Shown: positions 1 through 9,602 of the stretch, in pieces | How the letters are laid out: every line of letters begins with the position of its first letter | Numbering within the stretch: position 1 is the stretch's first letter | Source: JAMXLO01 sp035569235 | GTDB taxonomy: Bacteria > Pseudomonadota > Alphaproteobacteria > Acetobacterales > Acetobacteraceae | DNA: 64,000 nt | Assembly: GCA_035569235.1 (NCBI GenBank) | Contig: DATMND010000422.1 | Coordinates: 1 to 64,000 of the forward strand | Direction of reading: 5' to 3' | Program-made: the position numbers and the translations under genes | The notes under the pieces: generated by a model | Seen by the model: only the letters and a program-made list of their open reading frames with translations | The model's database searches: none | Told to the model about the DNA's origin: nothing

Positions 1-129
1 CGTGGTCCAGAACCCGGCCTGCTTGATGCCGTGTTTCTCCCACAGGTTGAGCGTGATCGTGTCGAAACGCTTCAACAGATCGGGCAGGCGGCCGGGTACA
101 CACTCATAGACACGCAGTTCATAAAGCAT
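1..129 (-). CDS. NIPSNAP family protein, N-terminal fragment cut by window edge
   Basis: The minus strand reads 43 codons from an ATG at 127-129 to the left edge, beginning MLYELRVYECVPGRLPDLL and continuing through LWEKHGIKQAGFWTT. A first strand of the form LYELRxY, then a helix ending in a phrase like EKHGIKxxGFW, is the hallmark start of NIPSNAP-family ferredoxin-like proteins. These are about 100-residue dimeric alpha/beta-barrel proteins whose bacterial role is poorly defined. About 40% of a typical domain is visible. It lies downstream of and in the same orientation as the SDR gene at 199-891, with about 70 bases between, so the two may be co-transcribed. The family call is from pattern recognition. 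Confidence 0.75.
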   Translation of the reverse strand, partial: MLYELRVYECVPGRLPDLLKRFDTITLNLWEKHGIKQAGFWTT

Positions 130-198
130 CGCGGTTTCCTCCTCGCTGTTGATCCCAGTCGATCAGTGTGCGGCCGGTTGCCGCCATCGGCAACCCGG

Positions 199-891
199 TC
201 AGAACCGCTCCACCCAGGGTCGCAGTTCCAGTTCCCAGGTCCAGGCGCTGCGCGGCTGCTGCACCACATTCCAGTAGCTCGCGGCGATCGCATCGGGATC
301 CAGCATGCTGTCCGGCTTGTCCGCGGGTTCCGTCCGGCCCGGATTGCGGATCGCGCCGTCGATGACGAAATGCGCGATGTGGATGCCCTGCGGCGACAAC
401 TCGCGCGCCATGCTCTGCGCCAACCCGCGCAATGCGAACTTGCCCATCGCGAACGGCGCCGACAGCGGGTAGCCCTTCACGCTGGCGGATGCGCCGGTGA
501 ACAGGATCGCGCCCGATCCGCGCGGCAGCATGTGGCGCGTCGCCTGCTGGCCGACCAGGAAGCCGCCATACGCGCTCACCGCGATCGCCCGCGCCACTGC
601 CTCCGGATCAAGCTCCGCCACCGGACCGCGCGCCCGTGCGCTGGCGTTGTAGACCACGATGTCGGGCGCGCCCTGCGTCGCGATCACCGCATCGAACAGG
701 CCACCGACTTCCTCGGGTTCTGCCGCCTCGCATGCGAACGTCGTCGCCGCCGTCTCGCCGGCCAGCACGGCCAGGCGGTCCGGATTGCGCGACGCCAGCG
801 CCACCTGCAATCCGTTGCGGGCGAACAGCCGCGCCAGCGAGGCACTCAATCCGCTTCCCGCCCCCACAATGAGGGCCGATCGCATCTCCAT
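199..891 (-). CDS. Short-chain dehydrogenase/reductase (SDR), catalytic Tyr replaced by Phe
   Basis: This is a 230-residue Rossmann-fold protein, probably a cytoplasmic NAD(P)-dependent oxidoreductase. The nucleotide-binding loop is GAGSGLSAS at residues 10-18, the NNAG-like strand is YNASA (81-85), and the active-site Ser region is TGASAS (132-137). The usual YxxxK is FAMGK: Phe147 stands where the catalytic Tyr should be, while Lys151 is kept. The ATG at 889-891 was chosen because GGAGGT lies six bases upstream; an upstream extension of the frame lacks SDR features. The gene diverges from the acyl-CoA synthetase at 992, sharing a 100-bp promoter region. With the Tyr missing, it could be a non-catalytic SDR or use another proton donor. 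Substrate unknown. Confidence 0.85.
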   Translation of the reverse strand: MEMRSALIVGAGSGLSASLARLFARNGLQVALASRNPDRLAVLAGETAATTFACEAAEPEEVGGLFDAVIATQGAPDIVVYNASARARGPVAELDPEAVARAIAVSAYGGFLVGQQATRHMLPRGSGAILFTGASASVKGYPLSAPFAMGKFALRGLAQSMARELSPQGIHIAHFVIDGAIRNPGRTEPADKPDSMLDPDAIAASYWNVVQQPRSAWTWELELRPWVERF

Positions 892-991
892 GGCACTACC
901 TCCGCGCTTTCTCTGTCCCCGGACTTCCGGGTTGCCTATCATCACCGGAAACCGCGGCAAGAAAAGCCGCCCGGCAAACCGGAGGCACGTC

Positions 992-2626
992 ATGTTGGGA
1001 CTGATGCAGCAGCAGCCGCTTCTTATCTCGTCGCTGCTCATGCATGCGGCACGGCACCACGCGAACGCCGAGGTGGTGTCCGCGACCGGCCAGGGCACAA
1101 CGCAGCATTCCACCTGGGCGACGACTGAAAGCCGGGCGAGGCAGCTGGTGCGCGTGCTGCAAGGCCTGGGCGTGCAGGCGCAGGACCGCGTTGGCACGCT
1201 CGCCTGGAACGACTGCCGCCATCTGGAGATCTACTACGCGACGTCGGGCATGCAGGCGATCTGCCACACCATCAATCCCCGCCTCGCGCCCGACGACATC
1301 GCCTATATCATCGGCCATGCCGGCGACAGCGTGCTGTTCGTCGATCCGGGTTTTGCCGCGCTGATCGGCGGCATCGCCAGCAAGATCAAGGACAGCGTCC
1401 GCGCCATCGTGATGATGACTGACGCCGCCGGCATGCCGGTGCTCGATCTGCCAGGCGGCATGCGCCTGCTCTGCTACGACGATCTGATGGATGCGGCCGA
1501 CGATGACTACGCGTGGCCGACCTTCGACGAGAACACCGCGAGCGCGCTCTGCTACACGTCCGGCACAACCGGTCGGCCGAAGGGCGTGCTGTACAGCCAC
1601 CGCTCGACGGTGATCCACGCCTATGCCGTCGCGCTGCCGGACGTGCTGTCGCTGCGCACCACCAGCCGCATCCTGCCCGTCGTGCCGATGTTCCACGTCA
1701 ATGCCTGGGGAATTCCCTATGCCACCGCGCTGACCGGCGCCGCGTTGGTGCTGCCGGGGCGGCATCTGGACGGCGCCAGCCTCGCGCGCCTGCTCAACCA
1801 GGAACACGTGACGATGACCTGCGGCGTACCGACCGTCTGGCTCGGCCTGCTGCAGCATCTGCGCGCCAGCGGGGAAAAACTGGCGACGGTGACGCGGATC
1901 ATGACCGGCGGTTCTGCCGCGCCGCCGCTGCTGATCGAGGCGTTCCGCGACGAATTCGGCGTTACGGTCGAGCATGGCTGGGGCATGACGGAACTCAGCC
2001 CGGTGGGCACCTACAACGCGCCGAAGCCCGGGCTGTCCGGCGACGAAGCGGTGCGCCACATGCTGAAGCAGGGCCATGTGCTGGCCGGCATCGACATGAA
2101 GATCGTCGACGGCGACGGCCACGAACTGCCGTGGGACGGCAAGCAGTTCGGTGACCTGATGGTGCGCGGGCCGTGGGTGTGCAGCGGCTACTACGGCGAA
2201 GCGCCCGGCAGTGCGTGCGACGCGGATGGCTGGTTCGCCACCGGCGACGTGGCGACCATCGACCCCGACGGCACCATGGAGATCACCGATCGCTCGAAGG
2301 ATGTGATCAAGTCGGGCGGCGAATGGATCAGTTCGATCACGTTGGAGAATATTGCGGTTTCCCACCCCGACGTGGCTGAGGCTGCGGTCGTGGCGGCGCT
2401 GCACTCGAAATGGGACGAGCGTCCATTGCTGCTGGTGGTGGCCAGGCCAGGCCACACGGTCGATCCCGCGTCCGTGCTGCGGATGTATCAGGGCCAGGTG
2501 CCGAAGTGGTGGCTGCCGGACGCGGTGCTTGTGGTGCCCGAACTGCCGCACACGGCGACCGGCAAGCTGCTCAAGACGGCGCTGCGCACACGGTATCGAG
2601 ATCATTATCGACAGGCAACGACATGA
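992..2626 (+). CDS. Acyl-CoA synthetase (AMP-forming; medium/long-chain fatty acid-CoA ligase)
   Basis: A 544-residue adenylate-forming enzyme that would activate a carboxylic acid through an acyl-adenylate to its CoA thioester. The P-loop-like motif YTSGTTGRPKGV lies at about residues 186-198. The later motifs are GWGMTELSP (about 330), DGWFATGDVA (about 412-421) and the hinge/Lys region DRSKDVIKSGGEWIS. A C-terminal HTATGKLLKT carries the catalytic lysine. Length and motifs match the AlkK/DmdB-like acyl-CoA ligases. The ATG at 992 follows GGAGG at 981-985 with a six-base gap; a longer reading to 659 runs antisense through the SDR gene and was not used. Chain-length specificity cannot be read from sequence. 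Confidence 0.93.
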   Translation: MLGLMQQQPLLISSLLMHAARHHANAEVVSATGQGTTQHSTWATTESRARQLVRVLQGLGVQAQDRVGTLAWNDCRHLEIYYATSGMQAICHTINPRLAPDDIAYIIGHAGDSVLFVDPGFAALIGGIASKIKDSVRAIVMMTDAAGMPVLDLPGGMRLLCYDDLMDAADDDYAWPTFDENTASALCYTSGTTGRPKGVLYSHRSTVIHAYAVALPDVLSLRTTSRILPVVPMFHVNAWGIPYATALTGAALVLPGRHLDGASLARLLNQEHVTMTCGVPTVWLGLLQHLRASGEKLATVTRIMTGGSAAPPLLIEAFRDEFGVTVEHGWGMTELSPVGTYNAPKPGLSGDEAVRHMLKQGHVLAGIDMKIVDGDGHELPWDGKQFGDLMVRGPWVCSGYYGEAPGSACDADGWFATGDVATIDPDGTMEITDRSKDVIKSGGEWISSITLENIAVSHPDVAEAAVVAALHSKWDERPLLLVVARPGHTVDPASVLRMYQGQVPKWWLPDAVLVVPELPHTATGKLLKTALRTRYRDHYRQATT

Positions 2627-2728
2627 TGGCAGGCGGTCTGCACCGGCCTGTTGTAGAGCTCAGGGCGCTGCCCCCAGGACCCCTACCAAAGGCGAAGCAT
2701 TTGGAATCCACACTTAAAGTGAAGGGTT

Positions 2729-2796
2729 CCAAGGGCTCGGCCCTTGGCGGAGTCCAGAGGCGGAGCCTCTGGTCGGGGTGCGGGGTGAAACCCCGC
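2729..2796. repeat. Three phased stem-loops in tandem
   Basis: Three perfect 7-bp stem-loops follow one another: CCAAGGG/CCCTTGG (2729-2747), CCAGAGG/CCTCTGG (2754-2772) and GCGGGGT/ACCCCGC (2780-2796). Their starts are 25 and 26 bases apart, and each loop is 3-5 bases. The block lies between the convergent 3' ends of the acyl-CoA synthetase and the membrane-protein pair. It could serve as a bidirectional transcription end or mRNA-stabilising element, but no T-tract follows. It resembles dispersed intergenic repeats of Acetobacteraceae that I recall, though copies elsewhere cannot be checked here. Confidence 0.8.
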
Positions 2797-2821
2797 AAAC
2801 AGTGTCGTGGAGCCGCGGATA

Positions 2822-3577
2822 TCAGCCGATCGTTGCGGTTGCCGTGGCCCCACTGCCAGGTGAGGTGCCAGGGTCAGTGAAGGCGACTGTCGGGGCCACG
2901 ACGTAACCGCTGCCGCCTGCGGTGATCGTCACACCCGTGACGGCGCCGTTCGACACGGTCACCGTGCCTGTCGTGCCCATGCCGCCGCCAGAAAATGCGA
3001 CCTTTGTGGCGGGGCTGTACCCTGTGCCGCCGGCCGTGACGGTGACGCCGGTGACACTGGAGCCGGCACCGGCTTCTGCGGTCTTCTGGATGCCCTTCGA
3101 GACAAGGTAGCTGCCGCCACTGATGCCGATCAGGCCCAGCACGCCCGGGGGAATATTCGGCATGTTCAGCGTGCCGTCGTCGTTCGTGATCAGGACAGAT
3201 CCTCCGCCGCTCTTCGTCGCTGTCAGGCTCCAGACCACCATCAGGAAATAGCTGCCGGCGATGACGAAGGTGAAAATCAGGAACTGAAAGCGCGACATGC
3301 TGGCATCGCCGTTGGCCTCGGCAACCAGCTTGCTCAGATCGATCTCGTCCCACAGCATTTTGGCCAGCACCACCGCCCCGGCGGCGGCAAGGAACACCAC
3401 CAGGAGGGCGGTGATCAGCAAGATCCTCGGATCACCGTGGGTGGCGGTCTTCGTGGCTTGGTCCGTCACGGCACTCGAAGCGTAGACAATCCAGTAGACC
3501 ATCAGTGTAGCCACCAGCAGGACGCCGGTAGTTAGTGCAAGGCGCCATGGTGATTCGGAGATCTTTGCCATGTTCAT
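2822..3577 (-). CDS. Membrane protein with C-terminal glycine-rich beta-repeat tail, function unknown
   Basis: I do not recognise this 251-residue protein. It has three clear hydrophobic helices (about residues 12-32, 50-72 and 98-118) and then a conserved-looking GVLGLIGISGGSYLVSKG stretch that may be a fourth. From about residue 172 two near-repeats follow, VTGVTVTAGGTGYSPATKVAF and VTGVTITAGGSGYVVAPTVAF. This Gly/Thr/Val repeat type is seen in phage tail and surface adhesin proteins. The upstream gene stops inside the first start codon (ATGA), implying translational coupling. The first ATG (3577) is almost on top of GAGGAGG; the ATG two codons later (3571) has a better seven-base spacing and may be the true start. 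Confidence 0.7.
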   Translation of the reverse strand: MNMAKISESPWRLALTTGVLLVATLMVYWIVYASSAVTDQATKTATHGDPRILLITALLVVFLAAAGAVVLAKMLWDEIDLSKLVAEANGDASMSRFQFLIFTFVIAGSYFLMVVWSLTATKSGGGSVLITNDDGTLNMPNIPPGVLGLIGISGGSYLVSKGIQKTAEAGAGSSVTGVTVTAGGTGYSPATKVAFSGGGMGTTGTVTVSNGAVTGVTITAGGSGYVVAPTVAFTDPGTSPGSGATATATIG

Positions 3578-3954
3578 TCCTCCTCGATCTTGTTGCCGCG
3601 CAAGAACGACAGCCAGCCGAGCCGCTCCATGCCTTGCCCGCCGAGATAGAGCGTGTGGCTGCCGCCCAGTAGCAGCAGCATGTCCTGTGGCTCGTCAGGC
3701 AGGCTGCCAAAACTGTGCGCAGTTGCGACGCGTTGGATATAGTCGAGGGCGACGTACAGTGTGATCGCCAGCATCTGAACGCGATGCACGGCGATCAGGC
3801 TGCTGGCGCCGCCAAACAAACCGGTCATGATGATCCGGCCATTCAGCATTTTGTACAGCACGATCACGGCGGCGGTGGCGAGGATGGCCCACACCTCAAG
3901 GCGTACCAGATCGGTGATCAACTGATCCACTCCCGAATGGAATGTACCCAACAT
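3574..3954 (-). CDS. Small membrane protein, function unknown, coupled to downstream membrane protein
   Basis: A 126-residue protein with two or three predicted membrane segments (about residues 17-36, 42-56 and 58-72). A distinctive C-terminal stretch, LLLLGGSHTLYLGGQG, ends before a charged tail NKIEEE. No family recognised. Its TGA overlaps the ATG of the next gene by four bases, so the two products probably act together at the inner membrane. Its 5' end lies only about 25 bases from the broken PDZ gene on the other strand, suggesting this pair was placed by a rearrangement that removed the upstream part of that gene. Confidence 0.65.
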   Translation of the reverse strand: MLGTFHSGVDQLITDLVRLEVWAILATAAVIVLYKMLNGRIIMTGLFGGASSLIAVHRVQMLAITLYVALDYIQRVATAHSFGSLPDEPQDMLLLLGGSHTLYLGGQGMERLGWLSFLRGNKIEEE

Positions 3955-3980
3955 CTCCCAAATTGGCGAGGGTCGCGGAC

Positions 3981-4258
3981 TTGGGGGTCGCGCCGCAACC
4001 GATCACGGTGCCCGAAACGATAAGTTGTGGGGTCGGCCAGTCGTCGGGCAGGATGGCGGTTAGTCTGGCGCCGAATGGGCCGGCCGAACTTGCCGGACTG
4101 CGGGCTGGCGACATCCCGCTGTCGGCGGATGGCCACAGGATGAGCGAACACGTTGGCTCCGCGCCTTCCTCGGCCCCAAACAGGTCGGGGGGCAGGTGGA
4201 TGTCCGGCTGCTGCGCGACGGCCAGATGGAAACGCGCCAGCTCATCAGCGCGCCATAG
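3981..4258 (+). pseudogene. HtrA/DegP-type serine protease, broken PDZ-domain remnant
   Basis: The frame starting near 3981 reads LGVAPQPITVPE, then GPAELAGLRAGDIPLSADGHR, which is a PDZ core with a GLRxGDI-like carboxylate loop. After about 4146 the homology continues in another frame as LRAFLGPKQVGGQVDVRLLR and ends ...LISAP at a TAG (4256-4258). The protein is thus split by a frameshift within about ten bases. No protease domain is present upstream, where the unknown membrane pair begins. This is the 3' third of a former S1C protease gene. The intact-looking paralogue of similar layout is at 10229-11203. Confidence 0.75.
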
Positions 4259-4469
4259 CCTGCCAGCTGAGCGAGCGCGGAGCGGCCGACAAATCTTCTC
4301 GCTGGCGCTCCCTCTGCCCTGAGGGGCCTCGGTGTGAACCGCCTGCCGAATGCTGCAAGCGCGAAGGTTGCGTCCCGGTCCAGTCCGCCACAATATTGCG
4401 GTGAGCACCGCCTGACGGGCAGGCGCTTAACGGCGGGCACCATCCCTGCCAGGCAACAAGGATACGCGC

Positions 4470-5777
<1,308 letters not shown>

Positions 5778-5783
5778 ACACGT

Positions 5784-6218
5784 TCATCCAGTACCGCGCG
5801 GGCCACGCCGGATCGGCGTAGCCTCGCGGCGCGTCTGCGCATAGCGCGGCAGATCGTCGAGCACCTCGAACCAGGGGAGCTGCTCCTCGACGTACACATG
5901 GCACGACGCGGCGATGGAAGCCGGGTCGGCCAGCGTTCCCGCGAAGAGATCGACTACGTCCGGTCGCCGCTCGGTCTGATAGGCGATCGGCGAACCGCAT
6001 TCGCCGCAAAAGCTGCGGCGCACGCCGGGTGAAGAGGCGAATTCCTTCGGCTGTCCACGCGTAAAGCGCAGCGCCGTCTGCGGCACCATCACGAACGTCG
6101 CGACGGGCGAGGACGTCTGGCGGCGGCAGCTCTCGCAGTGGCAGTGGATCGCGTCCAGCGGTTCCCCCTCGTATTCGTAATGGATGGCCCCGCACAGGCA
6201 CCGTCCGGTCGTAGTCAT
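5784..6218 (-). CDS. GFA family protein (CENP-V/glutathione-dependent formaldehyde-activating fold)
   Basis: A 144-residue zinc-binding Mss4-like protein. The Cys ligands are CLCGAI near residue 8, HCHCESCRRQTSS at about 28-39, and CGECGSP at about 72-78, the diagnostic GFA pattern. Members bind zinc and some have been linked to glutathione-formaldehyde adduct formation, but most have no proven activity. The ATG at 6218 is preferred (AAAGG ten bases upstream). A GTG at 6236 would overlap the TGA of the upstream secreted-protein gene and add six residues. The two genes are therefore tightly linked and probably co-transcribed. Confidence 0.88.
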   Translation of the reverse strand: MTTTGRCLCGAIHYEYEGEPLDAIHCHCESCRRQTSSPVATFVMVPQTALRFTRGQPKEFASSPGVRRSFCGECGSPIAYQTERRPDVVDLFAGTLADPASIAASCHVYVEEQLPWFEVLDDLPRYAQTRREATPIRRGPRGTG

Positions 6219-6232
6219 GCTCGAGTTGCCTT

Positions 6233-6889
6233 TCACCGTGGCGTGGCCGGGGTGCCGGTGGGTGCGAATGGCTGCGAAGCGGCATCCGCCGGCTGCGAGG
6301 GAGCCTCGCCGAACGGTTGCGTCGGCGTCGGCGCCTGACCGGCCGGCGCGGCAGACGGCGGCGGCTGACTTGCCTCCCGTTGCGCCAGGTCAGTGACGCA
6401 GCGACCAAAAGCGTTGCTGATCGCGGTCGAACCCCTGAGTGTGACAGTCCAGGGTGGCTCGCTCCCAGCCGGAAACGTCACGGTCATCGAGCCGGCGCGG
6501 CGGAACTGTGCGTCGAAGGTCTGCATCGTGTTGCGGTCCAGCGACCACTCCACCGTCTGATTGTTCCCGACACCTTGCATATTCCATGGCGTGTCGAGCC
6601 CGATCTGCATGACAACTGAAAGCATCGTGCCTGCCGGTATGTTCCAGGTCGGCTTCGTTGCCCGGAATGATGCGATGTCGCTGCCAATCTGGAAGCGAAT
6701 CGAGAAGCTCCGCTGGTCGGCCGGGTTCGTCGTGCCGACGCCGCACACCGGCTTGCCGGTTTCATCCTGGCCGCTGAACGCGTCCCAGCCGCCGGCCCGG
6801 TAGTACACCACCATCGCGGCACCGGCGGGCCCCGCCAGTGCTCCCACGACAAATGCCGCGGCCATGCCGATGCGAAGAGTTGCGTGCAT
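6233..6889 (-). CDS. Secreted/periplasmic protein of unknown function with Pro/Ala/Gln-rich tail
   Basis: A 218-residue protein opening with a clear Sec signal peptide: MHATLRIGMAAAFVVGALA, with cleavage probably after GPAGA. The mature part (about residues 25-165) looks like a single beta-rich domain with two Cys (in KPVCGVG and FGRCVTD) that could form a disulfide. The last 50 residues are low-complexity Pro/Ala/Gln/Ser. The layout recalls invasion-associated locus B-like proteins of alphaproteobacteria, but I see no decisive motif. The stop overlaps the possible GTG start of the GFA gene. Confidence 0.7.
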   Translation of the reverse strand: MHATLRIGMAAAFVVGALAGPAGAAMVVYYRAGGWDAFSGQDETGKPVCGVGTTNPADQRSFSIRFQIGSDIASFRATKPTWNIPAGTMLSVVMQIGLDTPWNMQGVGNNQTVEWSLDRNTMQTFDAQFRRAGSMTVTFPAGSEPPWTVTLRGSTAISNAFGRCVTDLAQREASQPPPSAAPAGQAPTPTQPFGEAPSQPADAASQPFAPTGTPATPR

Positions 6890-7006
6890 TCCGGTATCTC
6901 CCGCGCGATGTTCGGGTCACTGCCCGTTGTTGTCCAGACGCCTGTCTTGCCCGGCGCTCCTTGATGGCCTAGGCCAGCGGGAAGCCGCAACCTCGGGAGG
7001 ATCGCC

Positions 7007-8212
7007 ATGGCCGACGCCTACATATGCGACTTCGTCCGCACGCCGATCGGCCGCTACGGCGGCGTGCTCAAGGATGTGCGCACAGACGACCTGGCGGCGC
7101 ATCCGATCCGTGTGCTGAAGGAGCGACACACGTCGGTGGACTGGGAACAGCTCGACGACGTGATCTATGGATGTGCCAATCAGGCCGGCGAGGACAACCG
7201 CAATGTCGCGCGCATGGCGGCGCTGCTGGCCGGCCTGCCGGAGCATATCTCCGGCTCCACGATAAACCGGTTGTGCGGCTCCGGCCTCGACGCGGTCGGC
7301 ACCGCGGCACGCGCCATCCGTGCGGGGGATGCTGAACTGATGATCGCCGGCGGCGTGGAAAGCATGACCCGCGCACCGTTCGTCATGGGCAAGGCGACCG
7401 AGGCGTTCTCCCGCTCGGCCGAGGTGTACGACACGACGATCGGCTGGCGCTTCGTGAACCCGCTGATGAAGGTGCAGTACGGCGTCGATGCCATGCCGGA
7501 GACGGCCGAGAACGTCGCAGAGGACTTCCAGGTGATCCGCGCCGATCAGGACGCGTTCGCGTGGCGCTCGCAGATGCGCGCCAAGGCGGCGCAGGAGAAC
7601 GGCTTCTTTGCACGCGAGATCGCGCCGGTGGAGATCGCCGGGCGCAAGGGTACTGTCACGGTGGACCGCGACGAACATCCACGCGGCGACACCACGCTGG
7701 AGGGGCTTGCGAAGCTGAGGGCGCCGTTCCGCAAACAGGGCGGCACGGTGACCGCCGGCAACGCATCGGGGGTGAACGACGGCGCCGCGGCGCTGATCAT
7801 CGCCTCGGAGGCCGCGGCGAAGCGGCACGGGCTGACGCCACGGGCGCGCGTCGTGGCGATGGCGACTGCCGGCGTGCCGCCGCGCATCATGGGCATGGGC
7901 CCGGCCCCCGCGACCGGGAAGCTGCTTGAGCGGCTCGGGCTCAAGATCGGCGACATCGACGTGATCGAGCTGAACGAGGCGTTCGCCGCGCAGGGACTGG
8001 CTGTGTTGCGTCAGCTCGGCCTGCCTGATGATGCCGAGCATGTGAACCCGAACGGCGGCGCGATCGCGCTCGGGCATCCGCTGGGGATGTCTGGCGCGCG
8101 TCTGGCGTTGACGGCTCTCAATGCATTGGAGACGCGCGGCGGCAAGCGCGCGATCGCCACCATGTGCATCGGCGTCGGCCAGGGTATCGCGGCACTGATC
8201 GAGCGGGTTTAA
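7007..8212 (+). CDS. pcaF: 3-oxoadipyl-CoA thiolase (acetyl-CoA acyltransferase)
   Basis: A 401-residue thiolase of the beta-ketoadipate pathway or a close relative, cleaving 3-oxoadipyl-CoA to succinyl-CoA and acetyl-CoA. The catalytic residues are visible: nucleophile Cys90 in NRLCGSGLDAV, His357 in LGHPLGMSGAR and Cys387 in TMCIGVGQG. The N-terminus (FVRTPIGRYGGVL) and YGCANQAGEDNRNVARMA are the signature phrases of PcaF/PaaJ rather than PhaA or FadA. Start ATG at 7007 follows GGGAGG. No other pca or paa genes are nearby, so the physiological substrate could be another 3-ketoacyl-CoA. Confidence 0.9.
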   Translation: MADAYICDFVRTPIGRYGGVLKDVRTDDLAAHPIRVLKERHTSVDWEQLDDVIYGCANQAGEDNRNVARMAALLAGLPEHISGSTINRLCGSGLDAVGTAARAIRAGDAELMIAGGVESMTRAPFVMGKATEAFSRSAEVYDTTIGWRFVNPLMKVQYGVDAMPETAENVAEDFQVIRADQDAFAWRSQMRAKAAQENGFFAREIAPVEIAGRKGTVTVDRDEHPRGDTTLEGLAKLRAPFRKQGGTVTAGNASGVNDGAAALIIASEAAAKRHGLTPRARVVAMATAGVPPRIMGMGPAPATGKLLERLGLKIGDIDVIELNEAFAAQGLAVLRQLGLPDDAEHVNPNGGAIALGHPLGMSGARLALTALNALETRGGKRAIATMCIGVGQGIAALIERV

Positions 8213-8219
8213 GAAAAGA

Positions 8220-8290
8220 TTCACCACAAAGGCACGAAGACACGAAGACGAACAGGATACACCTTCGTGCCTTCGTGTCTTTGTGGTGAA
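8220..8290. repeat. Inverted repeat with 28-bp arms between pcaF and eno
   Basis: The arms at 8220-8247 and 8263-8290 are complementary over 28 bases with only two differences, both giving G-T wobble in RNA. Each arm contains ACGAAG-type octamers repeated in direct orientation (GGCACGAAG then ACACGAAG). It starts eight bases after the pcaF stop and ends about 30 bases before the enolase start. It is a dispersed-repeat-like element and could terminate pcaF transcription or fold in the eno leader. Confidence 0.85.
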
Positions 8291-8322
8291 CCTCCTTGCT
8301 GGAAACTGAACGGAGCCGTGCC

Positions 8323-9600
8323 ATGGCCGATATCGTCGACATCATCGCGCGCGAAATCCTCGACAGCCGGGGCAATCCCACAGTCGAGGCGGACGTGGTG
8401 CTGGACAGCGGCGCCATGGGCCGGGCCGCAGTTCCCTCGGGCGCCTCCACCGGCGCGCATGAGGCGGTCGAACTGCGTGACAACGATCAGGGGCGGTTCG
8501 GCGGCAAGGGTGTGCTCACCGCCGTTGGCAACATCGAGGGCGAGATATTCGATGCGATCGGCGGGATGGACCCGACCGAGCAGGTGAAGATCGACGACAT
8601 CCTGATCGACCTCGACGGCACCGCGAACAAGTCGCGCCTCGGCGCAAACGCGATCCTCGCCGTGTCGCTTGCGGTGGCGAAGGCCGCGGCGGCGGAACTC
8701 GGGCAGCCGCTGTATCGGTATATTGGCGGCGTTTATGCGCGCACGCTGCCGGTGCCGATGATGAACATCGTCAATGGCGGCGTGCATGCCGACAATCCGA
8801 TCGACATCCAGGAATTCATGATCCAGCCTGTCGGCGCGGGCACCGTGGCCGATGGCGTGCGTATGGGTTCGGAAATCTTTGCCGCGCTCAAGAAGGGGCT
8901 GCATGATGCCGGCCATAATACCAATGTCGGCGACGAAGGCGGCTTTGCGCCGAACCTGAAATCAGCCGATGAGGCGCTGGGCTTCATTGCCAATGCCTGC
9001 GAGAAAGCCGGATACCGCCCGGGCGAGGACGTGACCTTTGCGCTGGATCCTGCCTCCAGCGAGTTCTTCAAGGATGGCAGGTATGTACTGGCCGGCGAGG
9101 GCAGGACGCTCGATGCCGAGGGCATGGTTCGCTACTACGAGGCGTTGGTCGGCCGCTATCCAATCGTGTCGATCGAGGATGGCTGCGCCGAGGACGACTG
9201 GGCTGGTTGGAAGCTGCTGACGGCGACGCTCGGCGGCAAGATCCAGATCGTCGGCGATGACCTGTTCGTCACGAATCCCGAGCGGCTGCGGCGTGGGATC
9301 GAGGAGCGTTCGGCCAACGCGATCCTGATCAAGGTCAACCAGATCGGCACGCTGTCCGAGACCCTGGAAACCATGGAAGTCGCGCACAAGGCTGGCTTCC
9401 GCTGCGTGATGAGCCACCGTTCGGGCGAGACCGAGGATGCGACCATCGCTGATCTGGCGGTGGCCACCAATTGCGGTCAGATCAAGACCGGCAGTCTGTC
9501 GCGCAGTGATCGCACGGCGAAGTACAACCAGCTGATGCGGATCGAGGCGCAGCTGGGGCCGGCAGCGCGCTATGCGGGGCGGACCATCCTGCGGCGGTAG
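8323..9600 (+). CDS. eno: Enolase (phosphopyruvate hydratase)
   Basis: This 425-residue glycolytic enzyme interconverts 2-phosphoglycerate and phosphoenolpyruvate with two Mg ions; it is also an RNA-degradosome component in many proteobacteria. Signature motifs: AREILDSRGNPTVE at the N-terminus, PSGASTGAHEA, the metal-site loops SIEDGCAEDDW and VGDDLFVTN, and the catalytic-Lys loop ILIKVNQIGTLSET followed by SHRSGETED. Start ATG at 8323 has CGGAG nine bases upstream; a frame extension to 8296 has no ribosome site. The order eno then ftsB is conserved in alphaproteobacteria. Confidence 0.98.
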   Translation: MADIVDIIAREILDSRGNPTVEADVVLDSGAMGRAAVPSGASTGAHEAVELRDNDQGRFGGKGVLTAVGNIEGEIFDAIGGMDPTEQVKIDDILIDLDGTANKSRLGANAILAVSLAVAKAAAAELGQPLYRYIGGVYARTLPVPMMNIVNGGVHADNPIDIQEFMIQPVGAGTVADGVRMGSEIFAALKKGLHDAGHNTNVGDEGGFAPNLKSADEALGFIANACEKAGYRPGEDVTFALDPASSEFFKDGRYVLAGEGRTLDAEGMVRYYEALVGRYPIVSIEDGCAEDDWAGWKLLTATLGGKIQIVGDDLFVTNPERLRRGIEERSANAILIKVNQIGTLSETLETMEVAHKAGFRCVMSHRSGETEDATIADLAVATNCGQIKTGSLSRSDRTAKYNQLMRIEAQLGPAARYAGRTILRR

Positions 9601-9602
9601 AA

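Noticed and set aside
896..2605. 569-codon open frame on the minus strand opposite the acyl-CoA synthetase
   Set aside because: Arg/His/Gln-rich product without motifs; it is the antisense shadow of a well-supported GC-rich gene.
6917..8227. 436-codon minus-strand frame opposite the thiolase
   Set aside because: Composition is antisense-like and no start site or motif is seen.
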